A stretch of DNA of 8,834 bases, from positions 1 to 8,834 of the forward strand of contig CALRIM020000128.1 in the NCBI GenBank assembly GCA_943360385.1, read 5' to 3'. Numbering within the stretch: the stretch's first letter is position 1; each line of letters starts with the position of its first letter. The translations under genes were made by a program, and so were the position numbers. The DNA is from CAJBVG01 sp943360385 (GTDB lineage: Bacteria; Bacteroidota; Bacteroidia; Sphingobacteriales; Sphingobacteriaceae). Below the pieces are notes generated by a model. It worked only from the letters and a program-made list of their open reading frames with translations. It was not told where the DNA came from and made no database searches. This document shows, piece by piece, positions 1 through 6,757 of the stretch.

Positions 1-150
1 GACGAAACAGTAATAAACAAAGGTCTTGGCAAGGAGTTGTATGAATTTTCTAATTATGTAATAAATAACTCACAAGCATCCGAAAAATACAAAGCATTTA
101 AAAGGGAAAATTATTTACTTCCAGAAGAAATAAAACAAAGGATGAAATAG
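1..150 (+). CDS. C-terminal 49 residues of an unrecognised protein (5' end outside window)
   Basis: An open frame runs from the first base to a TAG at 148-150 and encodes 49 residues. The fragment is charged and lysine-rich, with no hydrophobic stretch, and ends in KQRMK, so it looks like the soluble, probably helical tail of a cytoplasmic protein. I do not recognise the family and assign no function. Its stop lies 12 bases before the xseA start, in the same reading frame, so it is probably transcribed together with xseA and xseB. Reading it as coding rests on the uninterrupted frame, the plausible residue composition and the tight spacing to a real gene. Confidence 0.6.
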   Translation, partial: DETVINKGLGKELYEFSNYVINNSQASEKYKAFKRENYLLPEEIKQRMK

Positions 151-162
151 TACCTTTATGTT

Positions 163-1536
163 GTGGAAGAAATTGCATTCATAAAACTTTCAGATTTATC
201 TCGAAAAATCGAGCAAGTATTTAAACAAGTATTTGCCTCTGAATATTATTGGATAGTTGCTGAGGTTTCTGGACACAAATTTTATCCAGATACAGACCGT
301 CATTATTTCGACTTGGTTGAAAAGAGTGCAAACTCAGAAGTAGAAGTGGCGAAATTTAAAGCAAAGTCATGGACTGAAGGCTCTGCGAGCATTGCAGAAT
401 TTGAGCAACAAACGGGTCAGGTTTTTCAATCAGGCATTCAAGTTTTAATTAAAGTTAAAGTAGAATATCATTCATTATATGGACTATCGCTAACATTATT
501 AGAAATAGATCCATCGTTTACCATTGGAAACATTGAGAAACAAAGGAGAGAAACACTTTTGCGGTTAGTGCGTGAAAATGACGATTGTATTTTTTTAATT
601 GATGATGAATATATTACTAAAAACAAAAAACTAGAATTACCGAGTGTATTACAAAAAATTGCGTTAGTTGCTTCACCAAATTCTGAAGGGTATTCTGATT
701 TTGCGCATACGATGTTACACAACCAGCATCAATATAAATTTGAAATAGACAATTATTTTTCTTCTGTACAAGGGAAAGATGCTGAAAAGGAACTAATAAA
801 TACGTTAATAAGTATTTATACTTCGGGGAAGAAATACGATTGTGTGGTAATGATTAGAGGGGGTGGCGCTAAAACAGATTTCTTAGTTTTTGACACCTAC
901 AATTTATCACGAGCAGTAGCCAGATTTCCTATTCCAATTATTACTGGTATTGGTCATCATAAGGATGTGAGTATAGTAGACATGATGGCACACAGCCCCA
1001 CCAAAACGCCAACAAAATGTGCAGAATTAATAATATCTCATAATAGAAAATTTGAAGAGGCTGTATTATCATTACAACAAACGGTCTTGATAAAAAGTCA
1101 ACAATTATTAAGCAAAGAACTTTCAGAAATAAATGAATTAAAGGGAAGTGTTATCGGGAATGTTCAATATTTAATTAATGAACAACAAAATGAAATGATT
1201 TCTACGATGATGGTTATTTCGAACAAACCAAACTTAGTAGTTCAACGCAAACTTCAAACATTGGATTTTATGCACATGAAATTACAATCTCAATCTCAAA
1301 ATTATATTTTAAAGAAATCGAATGAGATGAATCATTATGTAAAGGTGATGAAATTAATGAGCCCTGTGAATATTTTAAAAAAGGGATTTGCTATTATTAG
1401 TATCGACGAAAACATATTAGTAAATACTGATGGTATAGAACCAGGAAGTAAAGTGAAAATAAATATGTATCAAACTGAAATTGATACAACCGTAATAAAA
1501 AAAACAAGTACAGATGGAAAAAAATATGACTTATGA
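163..1536 (+). CDS. xseA: Exodeoxyribonuclease VII large subunit
   Basis: Catalytic subunit of exonuclease VII, a cytoplasmic metal-independent nuclease that cuts single-stranded DNA from both ends into oligonucleotides and works with XseB. The 457 residues match the usual family length (about 450). An N-terminal OB-fold (about residues 25-115, containing YYWIVAEVSGHKF) should bind single-stranded DNA. The catalytic domain follows, with SPNSEGYSDF (171-180), RGGG (232-235) and GHHKD (264-268) leading into a TPTKCAEL segment. A long helical, coiled-coil-like region (about 290-395) fits the part that binds XseB copies, and the tail has the family pattern SPVNILKKGFAI. D179, R232, H265 and D268 match the residues I recall as essential in the E. 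coli enzyme. The start is GTG at 163: the in-frame stop at 148 excludes anything further upstream, and the KLSDLSRKI segment typical of the family N terminus begins at residue 8. The usual GHETD is GHHKD here, which I believe is common in Bacteroidota. Confidence 0.95.
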   Translation: MEEIAFIKLSDLSRKIEQVFKQVFASEYYWIVAEVSGHKFYPDTDRHYFDLVEKSANSEVEVAKFKAKSWTEGSASIAEFEQQTGQVFQSGIQVLIKVKVEYHSLYGLSLTLLEIDPSFTIGNIEKQRRETLLRLVRENDDCIFLIDDEYITKNKKLELPSVLQKIALVASPNSEGYSDFAHTMLHNQHQYKFEIDNYFSSVQGKDAEKELINTLISIYTSGKKYDCVVMIRGGGAKTDFLVFDTYNLSRAVARFPIPIITGIGHHKDVSIVDMMAHSPTKTPTKCAELIISHNRKFEEAVLSLQQTVLIKSQQLLSKELSEINELKGSVIGNVQYLINEQQNEMISTMMVISNKPNLVVQRKLQTLDFMHMKLQSQSQNYILKKSNEMNHYVKVMKLMSPVNILKKGFAIISIDENILVNTDGIEPGSKVKINMYQTEIDTTVIKKTSTDGKKYDL

Positions 1537-1726
1537 GCAAGCGTTTGATGAATTACGAACCATTGCATTGGAGATAGAAGAGGAAACTGTTTCTGTAGAC
1601 GTGTTGGCAGAAAAAGTAAAGCGCGCGTCGGAGTTAATAACTTTTTGCCAAGCTAAATTAAGATCTACTGAAGTGGAAGTAAATAAAATTATTAAGCAAA
1701 TGGAACGTAAGAGTATTCCAGAATAA
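1514..1726 (+). CDS. xseB: Exodeoxyribonuclease VII small subunit
   Basis: Non-catalytic partner of XseA; several copies bind the helical region of one large subunit. The 70 residues fit the family, whose members are about 60-85 residues. The protein is all-helical in character: MTYEQAFDEL opens the first helix, and a second charged helix carries VKRASELITFCQAKL followed by STEVEVNKIIKQ, the usual two-helix hairpin pattern. The gene overlaps the end of xseA by 23 bases in another frame, which suggests translational coupling and balanced production. A second ATG at 1526 (MTYEQ) is an equally plausible start and would shorten the protein by four residues and the overlap to 11 bases. Position and sequence together make the call secure despite the small size. 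Confidence 0.92.
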   Translation: MEKNMTYEQAFDELRTIALEIEEETVSVDVLAEKVKRASELITFCQAKLRSTEVEVNKIIKQMERKSIPE

Positions 1727-1732
1727 CAATTT

Positions 1733-1779
1733 GAGAATGCGTAGATGTGCAAATTAAAAATACACATCTACACATTCTC
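1733..1779. terminator. Probable bidirectional intrinsic terminator between convergent genes
   Basis: Arms 1733-1749 (GAGAATGCGTAGATGTG) and 1763-1779 (CACATCTACACATTCTC) pair over 17 positions with a single C-A mismatch, around a 13-base AT-rich loop. The structure fills the 57-base gap between the xseB stop (1726) and the stop of the minus-strand M1 peptidase gene (1784). On the plus strand a T run follows at 1787-1791, eight bases after the stem, which is a little distant. On the minus strand the stem is followed by a weaker AAATTGTTATT tract. The symmetry and convergent setting support termination from both sides. The stem is long but only moderately GC-rich. Confidence 0.75.
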
Positions 1780-1783
1780 TGAT

Positions 1784-3454
1784 CTATTTTTGTTCGAGTT
1801 TAAAGTACGTCTCGCTTCTATCAACAACAATTTTATCCTTGCTAATATTTTCAATGAGCAACTCCGATTTTTCTGGGGATAATATATATACATTATCGCT
1901 TCCTTTTATTTTAATTTTAACAGGTAGTTTAAAATCTTCTACAACTCTCGACCATTCGTATTTAACTAATACATCGTTGTTTTTTTCTTGTAACGCTACA
2001 CTAAATAAAGGTAAGGGACCTTGTCTTAGGTAAACATCAAATAATGGTTTTAAATTTTTACCTGATTTTAATTCCATCAATTCAATTACGTCTTCTGTAG
2101 AAATATTTTTATGACGATATTTTTTCTGAAGAGACGCAACTATATCCCACCAGATTTTATCATTATTAATGTAATTACGTAGTGTGTTTAAAAACAAAGC
2201 ACCTTTTGGATACATATCACCACTTCCTTCTTTGTTGACTCCATAAGGTCCTATAATTGGCTCAGTATTTCCAACACCACGTTTTAATCCTTCTAAATAT
2301 TTGTTGGCACTCTCTTTACCATAAATTTCTTCTAAATAAACGGTCTCTGCGTATTGCCCGAAACCCTCGTGAATCCACATATCAGCAATATCATAGGAAG
2401 TAATGGAATTACCCCACCATTCGTGTGCAGATTCGTGAATTATTATGTAATCGAATTTTTTACCTTCTCCAGAACCAGAAAGATCCATTCCTAGATAACC
2501 GTTTTTATATGCATTACCATAAGCCACACAACTTTGGTGTTCCATTCCTAAATATGGTGTTTGAACTAATTTATACCCATCTTTATAAAACGGGTATTTC
2601 CCAAACCTTTTTTCAAAAACATCCATCATTGGCTTTACTTGCTCAAATTGTTTTTGTGCTTTTTCTAAATCCTCCTTTAATACATAGTAATCAAGTGTAA
2701 GTTTTTCTCCATCAACATTGCTAATATAATTATCTCTCCAATGTGCATAGTCTGCAATATTAATGCTTACATCATAATTATTTATAGGCTCAGAAACAAA
2801 CCACTCGAAGCGAGTATATCCATTATCTAAATCTTTTTTAGCTCGTAATCTACCATTAGAAACTTCTTCTAGGTTAGAAGGTGAAGTAATGTTTATTGCC
2901 ATACTATCTGGTTCATCACTTTGATGATCTTTTGTTGGCCACCATAGGCTTGCACCTGTACCTTGACAAGCTACTGCGACAAATGGTTTGCCATCTTTGT
3001 CTGATTTAAAAACAAACCCACCATCCCATGGGGCACGTTTAGCAACAGTTGGATTTCCTTCATAATATACTTTAATTGATGATTTAGTCCCAGCAAGTAA
3101 TGCTGAAGGAAAGGTTACAAATACTGCATTGTATTCGCGTTTAAATGCAAGGCTTTTGTTTTCCCACTCAACCTTTGTAATGTTAAGATTATCGAATAAA
3201 TCGAATTGAAGAACAGGTAAGTTTTTAATAACATTAAAACGAATGATGTTACTTCCTGAAATATATTTTTTTTCAATATCAATTTTTAAATCTAGCTCGT
3301 AGTATTTTACATCATAATTTGCACGTTCTGGTGTAAGTGTTCCACGAAGAGAATCTTTACGAGTAAATTTTTCAGGCAAACCGGTGCCTAATTGAGCTGA
3401 AGAATTACTGTTGATAAAAACAACAATTCCGATGAGTACAATAAATCGTTTCAT
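1784..3454 (-). CDS. Exported M1-family zinc metallopeptidase (aminopeptidase)
   Basis: Predicted zinc aminopeptidase that removes N-terminal residues from peptides, probably in the periplasm. Residues 1-20 form a signal peptide (MKRF, then a hydrophobic core ending SSAQ). An N-terminal beta-sandwich domain spans about 45-245 and the thermolysin-like catalytic domain about 250-475. HESAH (340-344) with E363, eighteen residues after the second His, is the HEXXH-X18-E zinc site. GMEH (303-306) occupies the position of the exopeptidase motif GAMEN, and Y415 (in MYPKGALF) fits the transition-state tyrosine. At 556 residues it lacks the large C-terminal helical domain of PepN-type enzymes. About 80 residues of beta-rich sequence follow the catalytic domain instead. 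Start ATG at 3454 gives an intact signal peptide. It lies 65 bases downstream of the NUDIX gene on the same strand, so the two may share a transcript. The class is secure; substrate preference cannot be read from the sequence. Confidence 0.9.
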   Translation of the reverse strand: MKRFIVLIGIVVFINSNSSAQLGTGLPEKFTRKDSLRGTLTPERANYDVKYYELDLKIDIEKKYISGSNIIRFNVIKNLPVLQFDLFDNLNITKVEWENKSLAFKREYNAVFVTFPSALLAGTKSSIKVYYEGNPTVAKRAPWDGGFVFKSDKDGKPFVAVACQGTGASLWWPTKDHQSDEPDSMAINITSPSNLEEVSNGRLRAKKDLDNGYTRFEWFVSEPINNYDVSINIADYAHWRDNYISNVDGEKLTLDYYVLKEDLEKAQKQFEQVKPMMDVFEKRFGKYPFYKDGYKLVQTPYLGMEHQSCVAYGNAYKNGYLGMDLSGSGEGKKFDYIIIHESAHEWWGNSITSYDIADMWIHEGFGQYAETVYLEEIYGKESANKYLEGLKRGVGNTEPIIGPYGVNKEGSGDMYPKGALFLNTLRNYINNDKIWWDIVASLQKKYRHKNISTEDVIELMELKSGKNLKPLFDVYLRQGPLPLFSVALQEKNNDVLVKYEWSRVVEDFKLPVKIKIKGSDNVYILSPEKSELLIENISKDKIVVDRSETYFKLEQK

Positions 3455-3470
3455 AATTAAAACTAGAAAA

Positions 3471-3479
3471 TTTTTTTTT
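3471..3479. repeat. Nine-base T (A on the minus strand) homopolymer upstream of the M1 gene
   Basis: An uninterrupted run of nine T on the plus strand, flanked by A-rich sequence on both sides, lies 17-25 bases upstream of the ATG of the minus-strand M1 peptidase gene. In the transcript of that gene it reads as A9 within the 5' leader or promoter-proximal region. Such a tract can slip in replication or assist initiation and translation, but in DNA this AT-rich it may have no special role. Confidence 0.5.
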
Positions 3480-3519
3480 AAAACCAGTGAGCAGAAGGTA
3501 ATGATACTGTGACGATTGT

Positions 3520-4068
3520 CTATATATTTTTAATGATTTTCAATTTAAGTAAACTGGCTACACTCATCGAATCTGTAATTTCTCCTCTAAAAACCATTTC
3601 AATCGCTTCTAAAAGTGGTAGTCGTTTTATCTGTAACTGTTCTGTTTCTTCTGGTTGAGAAATTCCTTCTGTTAATTCTTCTGCTAGATAAATTATGCTA
3701 TACTCATCACTAACAGAATTAGATAAATGCATTTCTAATAAGTTAGTCCATTTACTAGCAGTAATACCAGTTTCTTCTAACAATTCTCTTTTTGCAGAAA
3801 TCAAAGGCTCAACATCCAACTTTCCACCCCCCTCTGGAATTTCCCATGAGTAAGCATTTAGTGGATATCTATATTGCCCTACTAAAATAGTATCCCCATT
3901 TTCGAAAACAGGAATAATACCGATGGCAAGATTTTTAAAATGCACTTTACCATATATTCCCTCCCCACCATTTGGATTAATAACCTTATGAGCCGTTACT
4001 TTTATCCAAGGGTTATCATACACCTCATCATTAGTTAAAGTAGTCCATGGATTCTGATTTTCATTCAT
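3520..4068 (-). CDS. NUDIX hydrolase, ADP-ribose pyrophosphatase-like
   Basis: Cytoplasmic hydrolase of a nucleoside diphosphate linked to another group, most like the ADP-ribose/sugar-nucleotide pyrophosphatase branch. In 182 residues, an N-terminal beta region (NPWIKVTAHKVINP, about 19-32) precedes the NUDIX fold. GQYRYPLNAYSWEIPEGGG (64-82) leads into the NUDIX box, whose core RELLEETGI (94-102) supplies the magnesium-binding glutamates E98 and E99. The R-Y-P and W-E-I-P-E-G-G segments are typical of ADP-ribose pyrophosphatases. One deviation from the textbook box G-x5-E-x7-REUxEExGU: the position of the first Glu holds V86, with E87 and D85 beside it. The start is ATG at 4068, preceded by an A-rich leader. 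It heads the minus-strand unit with the M1 gene, is divergent from the DUF5686 gene, and shows no functional tie to the peptidase. The exact substrate is uncertain. Confidence 0.88.
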   Translation of the reverse strand: MNENQNPWTTLTNDEVYDNPWIKVTAHKVINPNGGEGIYGKVHFKNLAIGIIPVFENGDTILVGQYRYPLNAYSWEIPEGGGKLDVEPLISAKRELLEETGITASKWTNLLEMHLSNSVSDEYSIIYLAEELTEGISQPEETEQLQIKRLPLLEAIEMVFRGEITDSMSVASLLKLKIIKNI

Positions 4069-4139
4069 AAAAAAAATGTTACTATGTTTATATTATTAGA
4101 TAAATAAAGTATTTATGTAAAATTTTCCATTTACAACCT
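4069..4139. promoter_or_regulatory. Divergent intergenic region, likely promoters for both flanking units
   Basis: This 71-base, strongly AT-rich gap separates the divergent NUDIX and DUF5686 genes, so promoters for both must lie in or near it. On the minus strand, TACTTTAT (complement of 4104-4111) loosely resembles the Bacteroidota -7 element TAnnTTTG, with a TTG (complement of 4134-4136) 22 bases upstream, near the expected -33 spacing. On the plus strand, TATGTTTA (4083-4090) is a similar partial match without a clear -33 element. Neither match is complete in DNA this AT-rich. The placement is inferred mainly from gene orientation. Confidence 0.4.
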
Positions 4140-6617
4140 ATGAAAAAACTATATGTTTTTCTATCTTATTTTTTTCTATTCTCGATTTCCTATGCACAAA
4201 CATACCAATTTAAGGGAAAGGTTGTAGATGCAACAACAAAGAAGGGGTTACCTTTTGTGGCAGTTTCTGTTGTTGGAGATATAAAAGGTATGCAAACAGA
4301 TATTGATGGAAAATTCGTTTTAGTTTCAAACAAATCGGAATTAAAACTAAGGTTTCAATATGTGGGATATGAAAGCTTGGAAAAATTAGTCTTATCAAAA
4401 GATGAAATAGAAATAAAGTTAAATGCAAAGGAGAACAATATAAAAGAAGTACAAGTAATAGCAGGTGAAAATCCAGCAAATAAAATAATAAAAAAAGTAA
4501 TAGCCAATAAGGATAAAAACAATCCTGAAAAACTACCTTCTTTTCGATATATGTCTTACAACAAGTTTGTGTTTACAGGTAAAGACGATTCAACATTGTA
4601 TGATAGGTGGTACAAAGCTGCGATTAAAGGATTTGATAGTACAAAGCCCGATTTTCAACACAAAAAAGATTCTGTTATTGGAAGAATTAGCAAGTCGAGG
4701 TATACTTCAGACTCTTTGTTTGAGAAACAACATGTTTTTATAACAGAGACGGTTACGCAAAGAGATTTTTTATTTCCAGAAAAAAATAAAGAGCAAATAA
4801 AGGCGGTGAAAATTTCGGGGCTTAAAAACCCTTCATTTGTTTTAATTGCTTCTCAATTTCAATCTTTTTCATTTTATAAAGATTACATGAAAGTGTTGGA
4901 CAAAAATTATTTAAGTCCTATTTCTAAGGGAAGTACGAGCAAGTATTTTTTCTTTCTAGAAGACACGTTACTTCAAAACAACGACTCGGTTTTTGTAATT
5001 TCTTTTAAGCCCGGAATGGGTAAGAATTTCGATGGTTTAAAGGGCTTGATTTATATAAATAAAGATGGGTATGCTGTTCAGAATGTAATTGCAGAACCAG
5101 ATAAGAGTGGATACTATAAAATAAAAGTTCAACAACAGTATGAAAAAATACACGATGCTTGGTTTCCAACACAACTGAATACAGATTTAGAAATTAATAT
5201 GGTTCAAATAAACACTCGTAAAATGATTGGAATTGGGAGAACATATATTAAGGATATAGAAATTGGCGTTGACCAATCGAAACGAAAATTTGATGGAGTG
5301 GTAATTGATTACGATCGAAAATCGATTAAAAACAATTCGGATTCTTTGTTAAAAAAATATAGAATAGATACGCTTGATAAATTAGAGAATCAAACCTATT
5401 ATATATTAGATAGTATTGGGAAAGCAGAGAAGTTAGACGAAAAAGTTAAACTGTTTGATGTTTTTTCTAAAGGATATATTCCTTGGGGATATATTCAATT
5501 CGACATCAAAAAAATTATAAGTAGTTATAATGATTATGAAGGTGTTCGATTAGGTTTGGGAATAGGTACCTCGGAAAAGTTTAGTAAGTATTTTTCGGTA
5601 GATGGTTATTTTGCATGGGGAACGAAAGACCATAAATTTAAGTACGGCGGAAACTTAAAAGTTCCAATTTATTTGCGTCAGGATATTGTTTGGAATACCA
5701 CCATTTCCAAGGATGTAACGGAATCTGGAGCTACGATTTTTAGAGGTGATAAAAAAACAAAATTCGATTCATATAGAAATATATTAGTGTGGAACATGGA
5801 TTGGAGAGAAGGAGTAGAAACCGAATTAAGTATTCGATCACAAAAGTATTTACTGCATTATTTGTATGCATCTCAATATAAAAGGAGAGTAACAAATACC
5901 TATCAGTTTTTTGACAATGGCAAATTGTTTTCCGATTATGAAACTCGAGAATTTGGAATAAGCACTAGATGGGCATTTGGAGAAACATTTATGCGACAAT
6001 CTCAACAACGAATTTCTATGGGAACACGCTATCCAGTTGTATGGTTTAACATTGCTTATGCAGTTGGAGTAAATGAAATATGGAAGGGTAGTTACTGGAA
6101 GTTTGACATTAAAGCAAAGAAATCTTTTACGATAAGAAACGCTGGAACATTGCATGTTCAAGCGTTTGGAGGGTATATCAGCGGGTCTGTTCCATACCCA
6201 TTTGCATATAATGGTAGAGCAAATAACAATGGTAGTTTTAGTTTAGCAACTCAAGGATATTTTGAAACAATGAGAATGAATGAATTCTTATCATCAGAAT
6301 ATGCAGCGGTTTTTTTAATACATGATTTTGGTAAACTTCTATATCAGAGTAAACATTTTAAACCGGGAATTTCTATTTCTTCGGCGTATGGAATAGGGAA
6401 GTTAAACAACTCATCTCAACACACAGGCATAAGTTATAAAACAATGGAGAAGGGATATTTGGAAAGCGGTATGCTATTGAGCGATTTATTTGTAATGAAA
6501 ACACCTTTTTATAATATGGGTTTGGGTGTTGGAGCGTATTATCGTTATGGAGCCTATAGAAATATTGTAGAAAAAGATAACTTAGCATTAAAATTAAATC
6601 TCACAATTTCATTTTAA
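4140..6617 (+). CDS. DUF5686 outer-membrane protein with carboxypeptidase-regulatory-like domain
   Basis: Predicted outer-membrane protein of a Bacteroidota family whose function is not established. Residues 1-20 are a signal peptide (MKKLYVFLSYFFLFSISYAQ). Residues 22-97 form a carboxypeptidase-regulatory-like, transthyretin-fold domain: FKGKVVDATTKKGLPFVAV, then TDIDGKF and FQYVGYESL, the same layout as the N-terminal extension of SusC/TonB-type proteins. The DUF5686 part begins near 110 with KVIANKDKNNPEKLPSFRY and YNKFVF. The C-terminal half (about 450-825) is rich in alternating aromatic/polar beta strands and ends in Phe (LTISF), as expected for a membrane beta-barrel inserted by BAM. 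I see no TonB-dependent plug domain, so it is not a typical SusC transporter. The length of 825 residues fits the family. It heads a plus-strand cluster: its stop is two bases before a 39-residue membrane-protein gene, and the DPP5-like gene follows. Confidence 0.85.
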   Translation: MKKLYVFLSYFFLFSISYAQTYQFKGKVVDATTKKGLPFVAVSVVGDIKGMQTDIDGKFVLVSNKSELKLRFQYVGYESLEKLVLSKDEIEIKLNAKENNIKEVQVIAGENPANKIIKKVIANKDKNNPEKLPSFRYMSYNKFVFTGKDDSTLYDRWYKAAIKGFDSTKPDFQHKKDSVIGRISKSRYTSDSLFEKQHVFITETVTQRDFLFPEKNKEQIKAVKISGLKNPSFVLIASQFQSFSFYKDYMKVLDKNYLSPISKGSTSKYFFFLEDTLLQNNDSVFVISFKPGMGKNFDGLKGLIYINKDGYAVQNVIAEPDKSGYYKIKVQQQYEKIHDAWFPTQLNTDLEINMVQINTRKMIGIGRTYIKDIEIGVDQSKRKFDGVVIDYDRKSIKNNSDSLLKKYRIDTLDKLENQTYYILDSIGKAEKLDEKVKLFDVFSKGYIPWGYIQFDIKKIISSYNDYEGVRLGLGIGTSEKFSKYFSVDGYFAWGTKDHKFKYGGNLKVPIYLRQDIVWNTTISKDVTESGATIFRGDKKTKFDSYRNILVWNMDWREGVETELSIRSQKYLLHYLYASQYKRRVTNTYQFFDNGKLFSDYETREFGISTRWAFGETFMRQSQQRISMGTRYPVVWFNIAYAVGVNEIWKGSYWKFDIKAKKSFTIRNAGTLHVQAFGGYISGSVPYPFAYNGRANNNGSFSLATQGYFETMRMNEFLSSEYAAVFLIHDFGKLLYQSKHFKPGISISSAYGIGKLNNSSQHTGISYKTMEKGYLESGMLLSDLFVMKTPFYNMGLGVGAYYRYGAYRNIVEKDNLALKLNLTISF

Positions 6618-6619
6618 GG

Positions 6620-6739
6620 ATGGATGAACGAAGAAAACAATGGTTAAAAAGATTTGGCTTAGCGGGTTTTTTATTTTTTTTAATAAAAGGAATCGCTTGG
6701 TTAGTAGTAGGATATATGGCCTATAAAGGATGTAACTAA
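6620..6739 (+). CDS. Small single-span membrane protein, 39 residues, function unknown
   Basis: ATG at 6620 to TAA at 6737-6739 encodes 39 residues. A basic N terminus (MDERRKQWLKR) precedes a hydrophobic stretch, about residues 12-34 (GLAGFLFFLIKGIAWLVVGY), broken only by K23, and a short tail AYKGCN. The basic residues predict a cytoplasmic N terminus. The start is two bases after the DUF5686 stop, and the stop is 18 bases before the DPP5-like start, so the frame fills the gap exactly and is probably translated by coupling. I have a general impression that Bacteroidota carry short proteins of this W-L-K-x-x-G...FLFFLIKG type but cannot name a family or function. The spacing and coherent membrane topology argue for a real gene; its size means gene callers often skip it. 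Confidence 0.72.
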   Translation: MDERRKQWLKRFGLAGFLFFLIKGIAWLVVGYMAYKGCN

Positions 6740-6757
6740 TTACCTCAAAATAATCTC

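Noticed and set aside
468..722. 84-residue open frame on the minus strand inside xseA
   Set aside because: It lies fully within a confidently assigned gene on the other strand, has no recognisable domain, and has the composition expected of a shadow frame.
2425..2700. 91-residue plus-strand open frame antisense to the M1 gene
   Set aside because: It covers the complement of the zinc-binding region, so the peptidase reading clearly takes precedence, and it shows no domain of its own.
4140..4431. SusC/TonB-dependent transporter suggested by the N-terminal carboxypeptidase-regulatory-like domain
   Set aside because: No plug domain or TonB box follows; the sequence goes directly into the NNPEKLPSF type segment of DUF5686 proteins.
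5850..6161. 103-residue minus-strand open frame inside the DUF5686 gene
   Set aside because: It is antisense to a clear coding region, is rich in Cys and Ser as shadow frames often are, and has no signal peptide or motif.
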